A stretch of DNA of 64,000 nucleotides from Agarophyton chilense (Eukaryota; Rhodophyta; Florideophyceae; Gracilariales; Gracilariaceae): the NCBI GenBank assembly GCA_030374765.1, contig JARGXX010000098.1, positions 62,001 through 126,000 of the forward strand. Direction: 5' to 3'. Every line of letters begins with the position of its first letter. Position 1 is the first letter of the stretch. Position numbers and translations under genes: made by a program. The notes beneath the pieces are model-generated. The model searched no databases, was not told the DNA's origin, and was given only the letters and a program-made list of their open reading frames with translations. Below, one piece after another: positions 1 to 11,801 of this stretch.

Positions 1-1216
1 CTCAAAGAAAGTGTAATTGAACTAGCCAACCCAGATTGGGCTAGTCCGGTGGTTCTGGTTCAAAAGAAAGGTGATAAACGTATGAGGTTCTGTGTGGACT
101 ACAGGAGGCTCAATAGCGTGACCGTCAGGGATTCGTACCCGATACCTAGAATGGATGAGTGCATTGACTCCTTGGGAGATGCGCAGGTATTTACCACGTT
201 GGATGCCAATTGTGGTTATTGGCAGGTACCTGTAGGTGAGGAAGATCGATAACAAAACGACCTTCATGTGCCATGCAGGTTAGTTTCGCTTCACTCGAAT
301 GCCTTTCGGGTTGCGCAATGCTCCAGCCACCTTTCAAAGGGCGCTGGACATCATCCTTTCGAAGCTTAAGTCGACAGCGGCCTTGGTATACATCGATGAT
401 GTAATCATCTACTCCAGATCGGTAGAAGAACATTTTGCTCACGTGCGCACCATACTAACCCTCCTAGCTGAGGTGGGGGTGACGCTGAAGCTAGGCAAAT
501 GCGTCTTCTTTACCAGAACGGTTGAGTACCTGGGCCACATCATAGGCCCTGGTACCCTAGAGGTTGCGCCGAGCAATATAAGGGCCGTACAGAAGGTCAA
601 GTTGCCACGATCCCAGACAGGCGTACGATCCTTTAAAGGTTTATGTAACGTCTATCGTCGTTTCGTGAAGGGATTCGCGAAAATAGCGGCTCCCCTCAAC
701 AAGAAGCTCCAGAAAGGTGAACCTGAACGGTTTGAGAATCTATCGAACGACGAAATGAATACCTTTGAGGGATTGAAACGAGCGCTGTTGTCGCGGCCAA
801 TCTTAGCGTTCCCGAAAACAGGTCTACCGTACACACTGGATACAGATGCATCCTATGCCCAAATTGGTTTTTGTCTCATGCAGGATCAGTACAACACAGA
901 CAAATTATCTATAGGGTACTGGAGCCGCACTATGAATGAGGCGGAGCAGAAATACATGGAAACAAAGAAGGAATGTCTAGGAGTAGTGTGTAGCATGTTG
1001 GTGCTCCGTCCATACCTGTATGCTGAGCGCTTTACGCTGCGCACGGAACACGATGCCTTAAGGTGGATCCTCGGACTCGCAGATGCGTCCGGTAGACTTG
1101 CCCGTTGGAGGTTGAAACTGTCAGAGTTTGAATACGACGCACAGTACCGTCCAGGTATCAAGCACAACATAGCTGATGCTATTACACGATTAAGCAACTC
1201 AGGATTAGAGACATAA
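1..1216 (+). pseudogene. Ty3/gypsy reverse transcriptase-RNase H, broken (A1)
   Basis: Bases 1-251 encode the RT fingers and palm (the SPVVLVQKKGDKRMRFCVDYR stretch and the LDANCGYWQVP block). One extra base just after the EEDR codons breaks the frame. The frame resumes by 299 with MPFGLRNAPATFQRAL and the active-site box YIDD, then the thumb (LGHIIGPGTLEV) and a gypsy RNase H with its DTDAS aspartate box. The ORF stops at 1214-1216 after LET, where the closest relative in this window (element B) runs on in frame. The function in an intact element is cDNA synthesis and RNA removal. The same frameshift and stop occur in A2, so they predate the split of the two copies. Confidence 0.88.
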
Positions 1217-1219
1217 CAT

Positions 1220-3096
1220 GTGGAAGATGATATCCCTTTCGTTTTGGTGTCATCAAATCAAAATGCTACCGGCGAACACCTAGAAGGATGTTGGGACTTA
1301 CCTGAAGAAGGTGCCTTGCGGAACACCGACATGGAAACGCAGATACTGACCCTAGAGGAAACGAACGTTATGCCCGTAATCCCGAGAGGAATTTACACGA
1401 GAACAGGTCCAGGATGCGTACTGCAGAACCCTGGATGACCAAATTGGTTTCAAAGGATCAACATTCGATGTGGACAACAATTGGTACATCTTGAGAAGGT
1501 CAACCTTGGATGGTAGCCGTCCAAAAGTGGTTCCGAAGGCACTACGACCGAGAGTCTTTTATCTCGCACACTACCCGCGCCTATCGAGACACCCCGGTGC
1601 CACCAGGATGTAATACACCTTGCGGCAACGGTTCTATTGGCCTCATATGGCCCATGATGTCTATACCTTTGTAGGTCAATGCGAATCCTGTGTTCGTACC
1701 CGCGGTGGTATTCGAAAGCATCGAACGTACCTCAAGCTGTTTCCAGCAGCGGGTCCGCTGGAGTTTGCTGCGATAGACCTTCTAGGACCACTTCCCAAGA
1801 CCAGGAACGGGAATCAACACATTCTAGTGATCACCGATAGGTTCTCGAAGCTCACTACAGCGATACCGCTAAAGACGACGAGGTCAACAACGCTGGCGAT
1901 CGCGTTCCTCAACAATTGGGTCTACCCGTATGGTGCACCACTGTACCTACTTACCGATAACGGTTCAAACCTGGCATCTAAATTCTTCGAAGCAGTCTGT
2001 AACCTCTTGTGTATCAAGCACTATTTCACTACTGCCTACCACCCGCAGACAAACGGACAGGTCGAGCGCTTTAACCACACATTGGTATCAAGGCTACGAC
2101 ACTATACGGAAGAGCACCAAACTGGGTGCGATGAGCTGGTGCAACCGCTCACCTACTTCTATAACCTTCAGGTACACCGGTCAACGCAGACCACTCCCTT
2201 TGATTTGGATCTTTCGCGACACCCCCCAGGTCTTGGTAGTGAAGGGAGATCATACCACCCGCACTGAAGCTGGCGCACTGACCCCTGCCCAGGTCAAGCT
2301 TAATACCCTTGTGCGGTTGAGGAGGGCTCTCAAACATGCAGAGAGCCGCCTCACTGCAGCCCAGAAGCGGTACAAGGCCAACTACGACCGTAGGGTAACC
2401 AAAGGGGTCTCTGTATCTTCGGGACAATATGTCTACATAGACAATCCAACTCCAGGTAAAAGACCACGACCGGGTGATGAAGCAGACGATGAAGCTGTTG
2501 ACAGAGATATCAATTCGAAGCTTCTACCCAAATCAGTGGGACCTTATAAGGTACTGAACGCATTAGACCACACAGTTACGGTTGACAAAGATGGAATACC
2601 GAATACGATATCAATTGATCGTATTACAGTAGCACCTGAAACGGTTCAACATCTCATTGAGGCAGGCACCTCAGCCCGAGAGCCCAAAGCTGTAGCTCTG
2701 CGCACTCGACCCTCAGAGGACCCCAGCCCAATTGAGGTGAACGAAGACTGTCAACGTGATGATCTGGATAACTACCCTCTAACAGGGACGGAAAATGAAC
2801 CCCAAACGGTAACAGCGAGAGCTCCCGACCCGGCTCTCACACAAAAAGCTCCCAACTCGGAACATATGAACCCTCGAGGTAGCGTTCCCCCGAAAGATCA
2901 GGACCAAACCTCAGAGGAATTTCCCGGTGACCGTCTGGTGGGGCAAACGCGAACCTACAATGGTCTGAAGTACACCGTCAGGTAGTACGGCTGGGGCCCA
3001 GGAGGGGACACCGTCGAGCCCCCAGCCGCATCACCCCGACACTTCCGTATCGCGTATTGGCGCCGTCGCAAGGAGCCGATGCCCGCAGACGGCTAA
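1220..3096 (+). pseudogene. Ty3/gypsy integrase-chromodomain, broken (A1)
   Basis: A linker (1220-1438) leads through a frame change near 1385 into an HHCC-type zinc-binding region. An in-frame stop near 1611-1613 precedes FYWPHMAHDVY and CESC. The DDE core follows at 1740-2100: AIDLLGPLP, LLTDNGSN and HPQTNGQVERFN supply the catalytic D, D and E. A frame change near 2220 links to the C-terminal half, which lies in the ORF open to 2985. It ends in a chromodomain (KYTVR then YGW, with WYGW expected) where a TGG is now TAG at 2983-2985; A2 keeps the Trp. The remaining chromodomain codons run to about 3096. Integrase would insert the cDNA and the chromodomain would steer it to modified histones. 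Confidence 0.85.
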
Positions 3097-3297
3097 CCAT
3101 AGACCTTTGCGGTACTCAGGCCTAGGGAAGGGGGAGAAAAGACGTCGTTTTTCGTAGAAGGTGGACGCGTATGAGTGTCAGATTACCTACCAGAGAGGAT
3201 ACGCAACAATAACCAAATGTAACAGTAGAAAAGACAATAAGAGACAACAATTTACTTGAAGAAGGAGACAATAAGAATGTCAAGTGGCAGGAGGCCG

Positions 3298-5505
3298 TCA
3301 GAAGAACCTTAAAGGTGAAGCGACAGAAAGTCTAGCCCCTAATCCGGAAGTAGAAGGACCTGTGGGTTTAGGAGCAGTGGGATCAGGATAACCCGTGTTA
3401 TTGACTACCCACGGAGGAAAATTTGCAGAAATGCTAGAAGCCATCGACCTAGGAGGTAGCGAAAGAGCGGTAGCCTCGCCACTGGGAAGAGGAGTCGAAA
3501 CCAAAAGAGGATGAACGAAAGGAACAGCGGGAGTGGATTGCAAAACCGCAGGGTTCAAGTTAGCATCTAGAAGGGCATCCGTCAAAGGATTAGATGGCGC
3601 AGCAGCAGAGACGTTTGCCAGATTGACAACCTGACGGGTGGCCAGTTGGTACATGTCCAACTGGAACTGAATCCAGAACTCACCAAGTTGGTTCAGCGCC
3701 TTTATGTATTGCGCATGGCGCGGCAGCAAAACTTCAAGGAACGTTGACGCAGCAACCACGGACGTAGGCCCAGCCCTCTGAAAGTTGGTGACGCAAGCCT
3801 GGCGTATTCGAGCCAGCAAACCGACCATGGCCGGAGAATCCATCATGGGTTGAGGTGGAGAACGAGCAATACCCGCCAACAGATGTCGAACCGGACCAGC
3901 AACACGCGAGGAGCTCGGTTGAGTAGGAGTCACACCCGTAGGGATAGGCGACTTACGACCTTGAGGTAACGGCTCGGACGGGAGAGAACCAGCATAACGA
4001 CCAACCGGTGTCTCCACAGTACCGTGATAAGGTTCGGGGCTCGCCGGAGCTCCATAAACAGGAGGCTCCCGGTATAATATTGGGCGTGGCAAGGCACAAT
4101 CTCCCAAGTTGCGGGATCGAAAGCTCCCAACCTAGATGGGAATCCCAATGGTAATTCTTGCTCTGCTCGAGATACGAGTCCAAGTCCTTAACGGTATAAG
4201 TGGTCCCCTCCATGATGTTCTCGTCACCAAATCGGAAGATATCCTGGGCAACCCTCGGAGGTATGAAGAAGATGCGACCTACAGGTTGAAAACCATCTCG
4301 GTATATGTCAGAGCCGGGATTGCGACCATCCCAATCGATACCGTAACGTGCAGCCTCCAGAGCCAGGATGGCAACCAATACGGTCCACTCCGAGAGGGCA
4401 ATCGACCAAATGAGGTAATACCGCTCTAGGTTCCGGGAAATCTGACTGCCGAAGTACGCCCAGACCGGCGGAGTGGGCACGCTCAGCGACCACGGAACCT
4501 CATAGGACTCCCACCGATCTGGTCAAAGCACGTACCAATCGCGTCTGTCCTTCGTAGGTTGTGAGAAGTACTCGACGTTATGAAACATATGCATAACGCG
4601 AGTGTAAGAGTTGCAAGTGCGAACGCCACTCTCCGTCGCTGCATCCTCTCCCCACCTACTTTGGTCAGCCCAATTGATAGTGGGGAAAGGCCGATTCAGG
4701 GAAACCAAGTCAGGTGAAACCGGAAGGTAAGTCTCCGGAATAGACGGGTACTGGAACACTTGAACCACCAATCGACGGTAATAATCCAGCTCCGGTTCGA
4801 TGCGCACATACGGTAAGTCGCTCTGATATATCTGCAGGATGAAATACCTCAAAGGTGTATGAAACTGCCGACTCTGGTAACATTCCAGTCGACCCTGACG
4901 AGGTTGAGACTTTGGTCCCGTTTCTTCAAAAGCAATGGATCGGAGCGAAGGCGCTCGCAGTCCCAACGGGAAAATCCCAAGTAGGTATCCGAATGTGGTC
5001 TGGTAAGAGCTGCCGGAAGTGACGAATTACCCACCGCCACAGGCCAATCGTGCTTCAACAGGTCATTGTTCGTCACCTGGTCGAAGGTAATACCAAAAGG
5101 TCCATACTGACTCGTCGTCAGGTTCGCCGCACCGAACGCGAGATTGTGAGCCCAATTGGTTTTGGTCGTCGAAGAAATTCCACAACTGCGTTGGTATGGG
5201 TTAGCCGAAGTCCCAGGGGAGACCTGAGTCGCAGGGACAGGCATGCTGCGAAACCCAATGTTGGTAGGCGTCCGCGAAGTCGAGCGAGTCACCCTCTTGG
5301 AAATACCACCGCTTCCACGGCCACGCGATGGGCCGCTCCCTGATATGGTCAGGAAGGCCATAGTTCGACCCGACGAACGAGTTGATGACCCGACCTCCAC
5401 CGCCGCGGTGAACACCAGCCGGTATTCATCCTTCTGAAGTAGAGCCTCCTCGGTCCCTTCTGAGGAGACGACCAACGGATCCAACCTTTCCGGTAGTACC
5501 GACAC
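3298..5505 (-). pseudogene. Antisense accessory ORF of family A, frameshifted (A1)
   Basis: This coding region lies opposite to pol, tail to tail with the chromodomain. Open pieces are 5505-4849, 4966-4523, 4480-3953 and 4107-3298, so at least three frame changes break what was a protein of about 700 residues. The same pieces and breaks occur in A2. The third piece has a block (PPVWAYFGS, then LSEWTVLVAILALEAARYG, then FFIPPRVAQDIF) that matches the antisense proteins of elements B and D in order and spacing. The last piece is low-complexity, rich in Pro, Ser and Ala. The first codon aligned to the A2 ATG (7827) is GTG here. I know no domain family for it. The homology call rests on my reading of the aligned blocks. 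Confidence 0.75.
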
Positions 5506-6413
5506 TGACCTTTCGGGTACAACAGTGGCCGGCGTGCGATCGCAAGCAGGTCCAGACCTTTGAGGTATCGTGGAACCGCACCAATTCGACCTTTAAGGCA
5601 GAACTGGAGGGATGTCAATCCCCTCGGAATCTCCGACTTCTTCAACCTCAATGGTGACCGGCATTTCACGTCTCCGGAGCACTGGTGCAGCTTATGGGGA
5701 CGACCCACACCTTCGAGGTGACGGTGACAAATCCACGATGCGGCGCGAGGTGCATCGACGTGGCACCGAATGGGTTCGAACGCGTGCACGGAGGCGGCGC
5801 GATGCTTTCATCGCCTTGAGGGTAAACCGGATTGCAAAACCGGGAAAAGGTCGCGCAAATACCGACGGGGCCGCTCAACACCAATAAGGTCTCACAACCG
5901 GAAGCTTCCACCACGGACCCAGGCCAAAACCTCAATGGTTGTATCGACGCAGGCTCAGGCCCCACCGGCGCCAGGAGTCAATCCTTACAAGGTAGACGAA
6001 ACCTGAAAGGTCGAGAAGCCTGGAATCCTTCAAAGAAAGCCGTACAGCACGGTTACGGTTGCGTCGCCGCCAATTAAGGGCAGCAATACCTGAAGGGTTG
6101 TCAAGCCGTGGGAACGAGCAGGCGGGACAGCGCGCGCAGGGACCTAAGAGGAAACTGAATTTTGACTAACCGGAAAGGGCGAAATACCAACCTGGTTAGA
6201 CAGGGGGCTATGCGGAAGCAGAATCGCAAGCAAGCAGGGCCACTACCGAAAAGGTGTCCGCGAGCGCGCTATTTACACTGCATCGCCCTCATGAGAGTTC
6301 CTACCTGAATGGTTTTCGCTCAATTCGTGCGCCGCCGTCGTCGCGCGCCCTCCCCAACGGACACTGGCGCCGAGTTCTGAACCTCAAGGGATTGCGCGAC
6401 GCGCACCGTGAGC
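5506..6413. repeat. Non-coding 3' stretch of A1 with dispersed ACCT-N3-AGGT palindromes
   Basis: This stretch holds no convincing gene. It carries many 11-base interrupted palindromes with ACCT and AGGT arms, such as ACCTTTGAGGT near 5558, ACCTTCGAGGT near 5711 and ACCTGAAAGGT near 6001, mixed with weaker versions. It is the mirror of 6922-7826 and lies upstream of the antisense reading frame, where its promoter would be expected. Confidence 0.7.
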
Positions 6414-6921
6414 AACCGCCGACGGACACCACTCCGATGCCCGCGCCGCTGTCGCTCTCTACAACTCTATGGTTTGATGGAAGGAGACACGGGGCGTGTC
6501 TCACGGGTACGAAGGGGGTCTGTCGAATAGAGTCGGAAGGGCTGCGCTTTGAGGTTGTCAATCACTGACCTTGTAGATGATGGTTGCAAGGGATCATGGG
6601 CCATGCAGTTCCGGGCGAGCTACCATCTAGGTGTTGTCAGCCACGTGTAGTGTTGACATGTACCTCCTGGTTGAGTAGTTGTTAGTAATTGTAATTGTAA
6701 TTATATTTATTTTAGTACAGTGGTGGCCTGGCCGCCTGCCACTGTAGCCAGTACCGGCCAGGTCTCTGACACTAGGTAAGAGACCGTGCCTTGCTGGCAC
6801 CTCCCGGATGATCTGACGAGTGCAGTCCACTGCATATAGGGAACTGAACCTTCCCCATCCTAATCTGATAAAGACAGGCACCCCTTGGGCCACGACTATA
6901 CCTTTTGGTTCATCGTTTCTC
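6414..6921 (+). mobile_element. LTR-like core at the centre of the inverted repeat
   Basis: From about 6535 to 6921 this segment aligns with the A2 5' LTR, which lies split at 28828-29299 and 16793-17032. Its orientation is + (the orientation of A1). Shared marks are the CCGGGCGAGCTACCATCTAGG block, the AATTGTAATTGTAATTA run near 6690 and GACTATACCTTTTGGTTCATCG near 6893, where the match continues across the point at which element B is inserted in the other copy. The first 120 bases (6414-6534) are too diverged to align, and the 3' end is cut where the A2 arm begins. It is best read as the truncated 3' LTR of A1. Confidence 0.65.
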
Positions 6922-7826
6922 ATCGGTGCGCGACGCACAATCCCTTGAGGTTCAGAAGTCGGCGCCAGTGTCCGTTGGGGAGGGCGCGCGACGACGGCGG
7001 CGCACGAATTGAGCGACAAACATTCAGGTAGGAACTCTCATGAGGGCGATGCAGTGTAAATAGCGCGCTCGCGGACACCTTTTCGGTAGTGGCCCTGCTT
7101 GCTTGCGATTCTGCTTCCGCATAGCCCCCTGTCTAACCAGGTTGGTATCTCGCCCTTTCCGGTTACTCAAAATTCAGTTTCCTCCTAGGTCCCTGCGCGC
7201 GCTGTCCCGCCTGCTCGTTCCCACGGCTTGACAACCCTTCAGGTATTGCTGCCCTTAATTGGCGGCGACGCAACCGTAACCGTGCTGTACGGCTTTCTTT
7301 GAAGGATTCCAGGCTTCTCGACCTTTCAGGTTTCGTCTACCTTGTAAGGATTGACTCCTGGCGCCGGTGGGGCCTGAACCTGCGTCGATACAACCATTGA
7401 GGTGTTGGCCTGGGTCCGTGGTGGAAGCTTCCGGTTGTGAGACCTTATCGGTGTTGAGCGGCCCCGTCGGTAATTGCGCCAACTTTTTCCGGTTTTTCAA
7501 TCCGGTTTACCCTCAAGGCAATGAAAGCATCGCGCCGCTTCTGCGCACGCGTTAGAACCCATTCGGTGCCACGTCGATGCACCTCGCGCCGCATCGTGGA
7601 TTGGTCACCGTCACCTCGAAGGGATGGGTCGTCCCCACAAGCTGCAACAGCGCTCGAGAGACGTGAAATGCCGGTCACCATTGAAATTGAAGAAGTCGGA
7701 GATTCCGAGGGGATTGATACCCCTGCATTTATGCCTTTCAGGTTGGATTGGTTCCGCTCCACGATACCTCAAAGGTCTGGAACCACTCGCGACCGTACGC
7801 TGGCAACTGTTGCACCTGAAAGGTCG
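6922..7826. repeat. Palindrome-dense non-coding tail of A2
   Basis: No gene is supported here. Copies of an 11-base interrupted palindrome occur at 7321-7331 (ACCTTTCAGGT), 7393-7403 (ACCATTGAGGT), 7442-7452 (ACCTTATCGGT), 7613-7623, 7733-7743, 7766-7776 (ACCTCAAAGGT) and 7814-7824 (ACCTGAAAGGT), and just downstream at 7837-7847. The density is about one per 65 bases. The block sits directly upstream of the opposite-strand reading frame that begins near 7827. Confidence 0.75.
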
Positions 7827-9983
7827 ATGTTGGTACTACTGGAAAGGTTGGATACGGTGGCCGTCTCCTCAGAACGGACCGAGTAGGCGCCACTTCAGAA
7901 GGATGAGTACCCACTGGTGTTCACGGCAGCGGGGGAGATCGCGTCATCACCTCGTTCGTCGGGTCGAGCTATGGCCTTCCTAACCATATCAGGGAGCGGC
8001 CCATCGCGTGGCCGTGGAAGCGGTGGTATTACCAAGAGGGTGACTAGCTCGACTTCTCGAACGCCTACCAACATTGGTTTTCGCAGCGTGCCTGTCCCTG
8101 CGACACAGTTCTCCCCTGGGACTCCGGCTGGCCCATACCAACGCAGTGGTGGACTTCCTCCGACAACACAAACCAATTGGGCTCACAATCTCGCACTCGG
8201 AGCGGCGAACCGGACGACGAGTCAGTATGGACCTTTTGGTATTACCTTCGACCAGGTGACGAACAATGACCTGTTGAAGCACGATTGGCCTGTGGCGGTG
8301 GGTAATTCGTCACTTCCGGCAGCTCTTACCAGACCACATTCGGATACCTACTTGGGATTTTCCCGTTGGGACTGCGAGCGCCTTCGCTCCGCTCCATTGC
8401 TTTTGAAGAAACGGGACCAAAGTCTCAACCTCGTCAGGGTCGACTGGAATGTTACCAGAGTCGGCAGTTTCATACACCTTTGAGGTATTTCATCCCGCTG
8501 ATATATCTGAGCGACTTTCCATATGTGCGCATCGAACCAGAGCTGGATTATTACCGTCGATTGGTGGTGCAAGTGTGCCAGTACCCGTCTACTCCGGAGA
8601 CTTATCTTCCGGTTTCACCTGACTTGGTTTCCCTGAATCATCCTTTCACCACTATCAATTGGGCTGACCGTAGTAGGTGGGGCGAGGATGCAGCGACGGA
8701 GAGTCGCATTCGTACTTGCAACTCTTACACTCGCGTTATGCATATGCTTCATAATGTCGAGTAGTTCTCACAACTTACGAAGGACAGACGAGATTGATAC
8801 GTGATTCGAACAGAGTTGTGGGAGTCCTATGAGGTTCCTTTATCACTGAACGTGCCCACTCCGCCGGTCTTGGCGTACTTCGGGAGTCAGATTTCCCGGA
8901 ACCTAGAGCGATATATCCTCATTTGGTGGATTGCTCTCTCGGAGTGGACCGTGTTGGTTGCCATCCTGGCTCTGGAGACCACCCGTTACGGTATAGATTG
9001 GGATTGTCGCAATCCCGACTCTGATATATACCGAGATGGTTTTCAACCTGTAGGTCGCATCTTCTTCATACCTCTGAGAGTTGCCCAGGATATTTTTCGA
9101 TTTAATTACGAAACATCGTGAAGAGGACCAATTATACCGTTAAGGACTTGAACTCGTATCTCGAGCAGAGCAAGAATTACCATTGGGATTCCCATCAAGG
9201 TTGGGAGGCTTTCGATCCCGCAACTTGGGAGATTGTGCCTTGCCACGCCCAATATTATACCGGGAGCCTCCTGTTTATGGAGCTCCCGCGAGCCCCGAAC
9301 CTTATCACGGTACTGTCGAGACACCGGTTGGTCGTTATGCTGGTCCTCTCCCGTCCGAGCCGTTACCTCAAGGTCGTAAGTCGCCTATCCCTACGGGTGT
9401 GACTCCTACTCAACCGAGCTCCTCGCGGGTTGCTGGTCCGGTTTGACCTCTGTAGGCGGGTATTACTCGTCCTCCACCTCAACCCATGATGGATTCTCCA
9501 GCCGTGGTCGGTTTGCTGGCTCGAATTCGCCAGTCTTGCGTCACCAACTTTCAAAGGGCTGGGCCTACCTCCGTGGTTGCTGCATTAACGCTCCTTGAAG
9601 GTTTGCTGCCGCGCCATGCGCAATACATGAAGGCGCTGAACCAACTTAGTGAGTTCCGGAATCAGTTCCAGTTGGACATGTACCAACCGGCCACCCATCA
9701 GGTTACCATTCTGGCAAGCGTCTCTGCTGCTGCGCCATCTGATCCTTTGACGGATCCCCTTCTAGGTGCTAACTTGAACCCTGCCGTTTTGAAACCCGCT
9801 CCGGCGGTTCCTTTCGTTCATCCTTTTTTTAATTTGACTCCTGTTCCCAGTGGCGGGGCTACCGCTCCTTTGTTACCTTCTAGGTCGATGGCTCCTAGCA
9901 TTTCTGCAAGTTTTCCTCTGTGGGTGGTCAATAACACGGGTCCTCCTGATTCCATTGTTCCTAAACCGACAGGTCCTTCTTAA
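7827..9983 (+). pseudogene. Antisense accessory ORF of family A, frameshifted (A2)
   Basis: This is the counterpart of 3298-5505. It starts at an ATG (7827) and hits an A2-specific stop at about 7884-7886. It then runs open in pieces 7917-8483, 8366-8764, 8801-9121, 9118-9446 and 9486-9983. Conserved blocks are PPVLAYFGS, LSEWTVLVAIL and FFIPLRVAQDIF. Two of the frame changes match those in A1. It lies opposite to pol, between the chromodomain and the element's 3' end. The product is of unknown function. It matches the intact antisense proteins of B (25970-27865) and D (50288-52063) in its central blocks. Confidence 0.75.
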
Positions 9984-10137
9984 ACTAAATTGTTGTCTCT
10001 TCTTGTCTCTTCTACTGTTTCATTTGGTTGTTCTTTCGTATTCTCCCTTGTAGGTAATCTGACACGCATATGCGTCCACCTTCTTCGGAAAACGACGTCT
10101 TTTCTTCCCCTTCCTTAGGTCTGAGTACCGTAAAGGT

Positions 10138-11620
10138 CTAAGTTAAGCCGTCTGCGGGCATCGGCTCCTTGCGACGGCGCCAATACCTGATACGGAAGTG
10201 TGGGGGTGTTGCGGCTGGGGGTTCGAGGGTGTCCCCTTCTGGGCACCAGCCGTACCACCTGACGGTGTACTTCAGATCAGTGTAGGTTCGCGTGTGGCTC
10301 ACCAGACGGTCACCGGGAAATTCCTCTGAGGTTTGGTTCTGATCTTTCGGGGGAACGCTTCCTCGAGGGTTCATATGTTCCGAGTTGGGAGCTTTGTGTG
10401 TGGGAGCCGGGTCGGGAGCTCTCGCTGTTACCGTTTGGGGTTCAGTTTCTGTCCCTGTTAGAGGGTAGTTATCCAGATCATCACGTTGACGGTCTTCGTT
10501 CACCTCAATTGGGCTGGGGTCCTCTGAGGGTCGAGTGCGCAGAGCTACAGCTTTGGGCTGTCGGGCTGAGGTGCCTGCCTCAATGCGATGTTGAACCGTT
10601 TCAGGTGCTACTGTAATACGGTCAGTTGATATCGTATTCGGTATTCCATCTTTGTCAACCGTAACGGTGTGGTCTAATGCGTTCAGTACCTTATAAGGTC
10701 CCACTGATTTGGGTAGAAGCTTCGAATTGATATCTCTGTCAACAGCTTCATCGTCTGCTTCATCACCCGGTCGTGGTCTTTTACCTGGAGTTGGATTGTC
10801 TATGTAGACATATTGTCCCGAAGATACAGAGACCCCTTTGGTTACCCTACGGTCGTAGTTGGCCTTGTACCGCTTCTGGGCTGCAGTGAGGCGGCTCTCT
10901 GCATGTTTGAGAGCCCTCCTCAACCGCACAAGGGTATTAAGCTTGACCTGGGCAGGGGTCAGGGCGCCAGCTTCAGTGCTGGTGGTATGATCTCCCTGCA
11001 CTACCAAGACCTGGGGGGTGTCGCGAAAGATCCAAATCAAAGGGAGTGGTCTGCGTTGACCGGTGTACCTGAAGGTTATAGAAGTAGGTGAGCGGTTGCA
11101 CCAGCTCATCCCACCCAGTTTGGTGCTCTTCCGTATAGTGTCGTAGCCTTGATACCAATGTGTGGTTAAAGCGCTCGAACTGTCCGTTTGTCTGCGAGTG
11201 GTAGGCAGTAGTGAAATAGTGCTTGATACACAAGAGGTTACAGACTGCTTCGAAGAATTTAGATGACAGGTTTGAACCGTTATCGGTAAGTAGGTACAGT
11301 GGTGCACCATACGGGTAGACCCAATTGTTGAGGAACGCGATCGCCAGCGTTGTTGACCTCGTCGTCTTTAGCGGTATCGCTGTAGTGAGCTTCGAGAAAC
11401 TATCGGTGATCACTAGAATGTGCTGATTCCCGTTCCTGGTCTTGGGAAGTGGTCCTAGAAGGTCTATCGCAGCAAACTCCAGCGGACCCGCTGCTGGAAA
11501 CAGCTTGAGGTACGTTCGATGCTTTCGAATACCACCGCGGGTACGAATACAGGATTCGCATTGACCTACAAAGGTATAGACATCATGGGCCATATGAGGC
11601 CAATAGAACCGTTGCCTCAA
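10138..11620 (-). pseudogene. Ty3/gypsy integrase-chromodomain, broken (A2)
   Basis: Open pieces are 11620-10973 and 11310-10138, with a frame change near 11020 (the same one as in A1). The first piece has FYWPHMAHDVY, CESC, AIDLLGPLPKTRNG, LLTDNGSN and NGQFERFN. The catalytic D, D and E are kept, but the usual GQVER reads GQFER. The second holds the C-terminal domain and an intact chromodomain (KYTVRWYGW, then GDTLEPP) ending near 10140. In A1 the chromodomain Trp codon is a stop, so A2 is the better copy of this domain. Confidence 0.85.
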
Positions 11621-11801
11621 GGTGTATTACATCCTGGTGGCACCGGGGTGTCTCGATAGGCGCGGGTAGTGTGCGAGATACAAGACTCTCGGTCGTAGTG
11701 TTTTCGGAACCACTTTTGGACGGCTACCATCCAAGGTTGACCTTCTCAAGATGTACCAATTGTTGTCCACATCGAATGTTGATCCTTTGAAACCAATTTG
11801 G

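Larger units (their letters stand above)
1..6413 (+). mobile_element. Ty3/gypsy family A, copy A1 (3' part, cut by window start)
   Basis: This is the 3' part of a decayed Ty3/gypsy element read on the + strand. Its order is reverse transcriptase, RNase H, integrase, chromodomain, then an opposite-strand reading frame and a non-coding stretch rich in short palindromes. Gag and protease lie before base 1. The whole stretch is repeated in reverse at 6922-13240 (copy A2) with only scattered differences. Many inactivating lesions are shared with A2: the frameshift near 250, the stops at 1214-1216 and about 1611-1613, and the frame changes near 1385 and 2220. This copy cannot make enzymes. The element's left end is outside the window, so full length and target duplication are not visible. 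Confidence 0.9.

Noticed and set aside
1930..2220. N-terminal part of the 1930-2985 frame as a separate protein
   Set aside because: This part is out of frame with integrase; only the codons after about 2220 match the integrase C-terminus.
6627..7019. 130-codon - strand frame across the palindrome centre
   Set aside because: It crosses the LTR-like core and arm boundary and has no counterpart in the other LTR copy.
7321..7850. CRISPR-like array
   Set aside because: The repeats are 11-base imperfect palindromes at uneven spacing in both orientations, with no long identical repeats, inside a eukaryotic retroelement.
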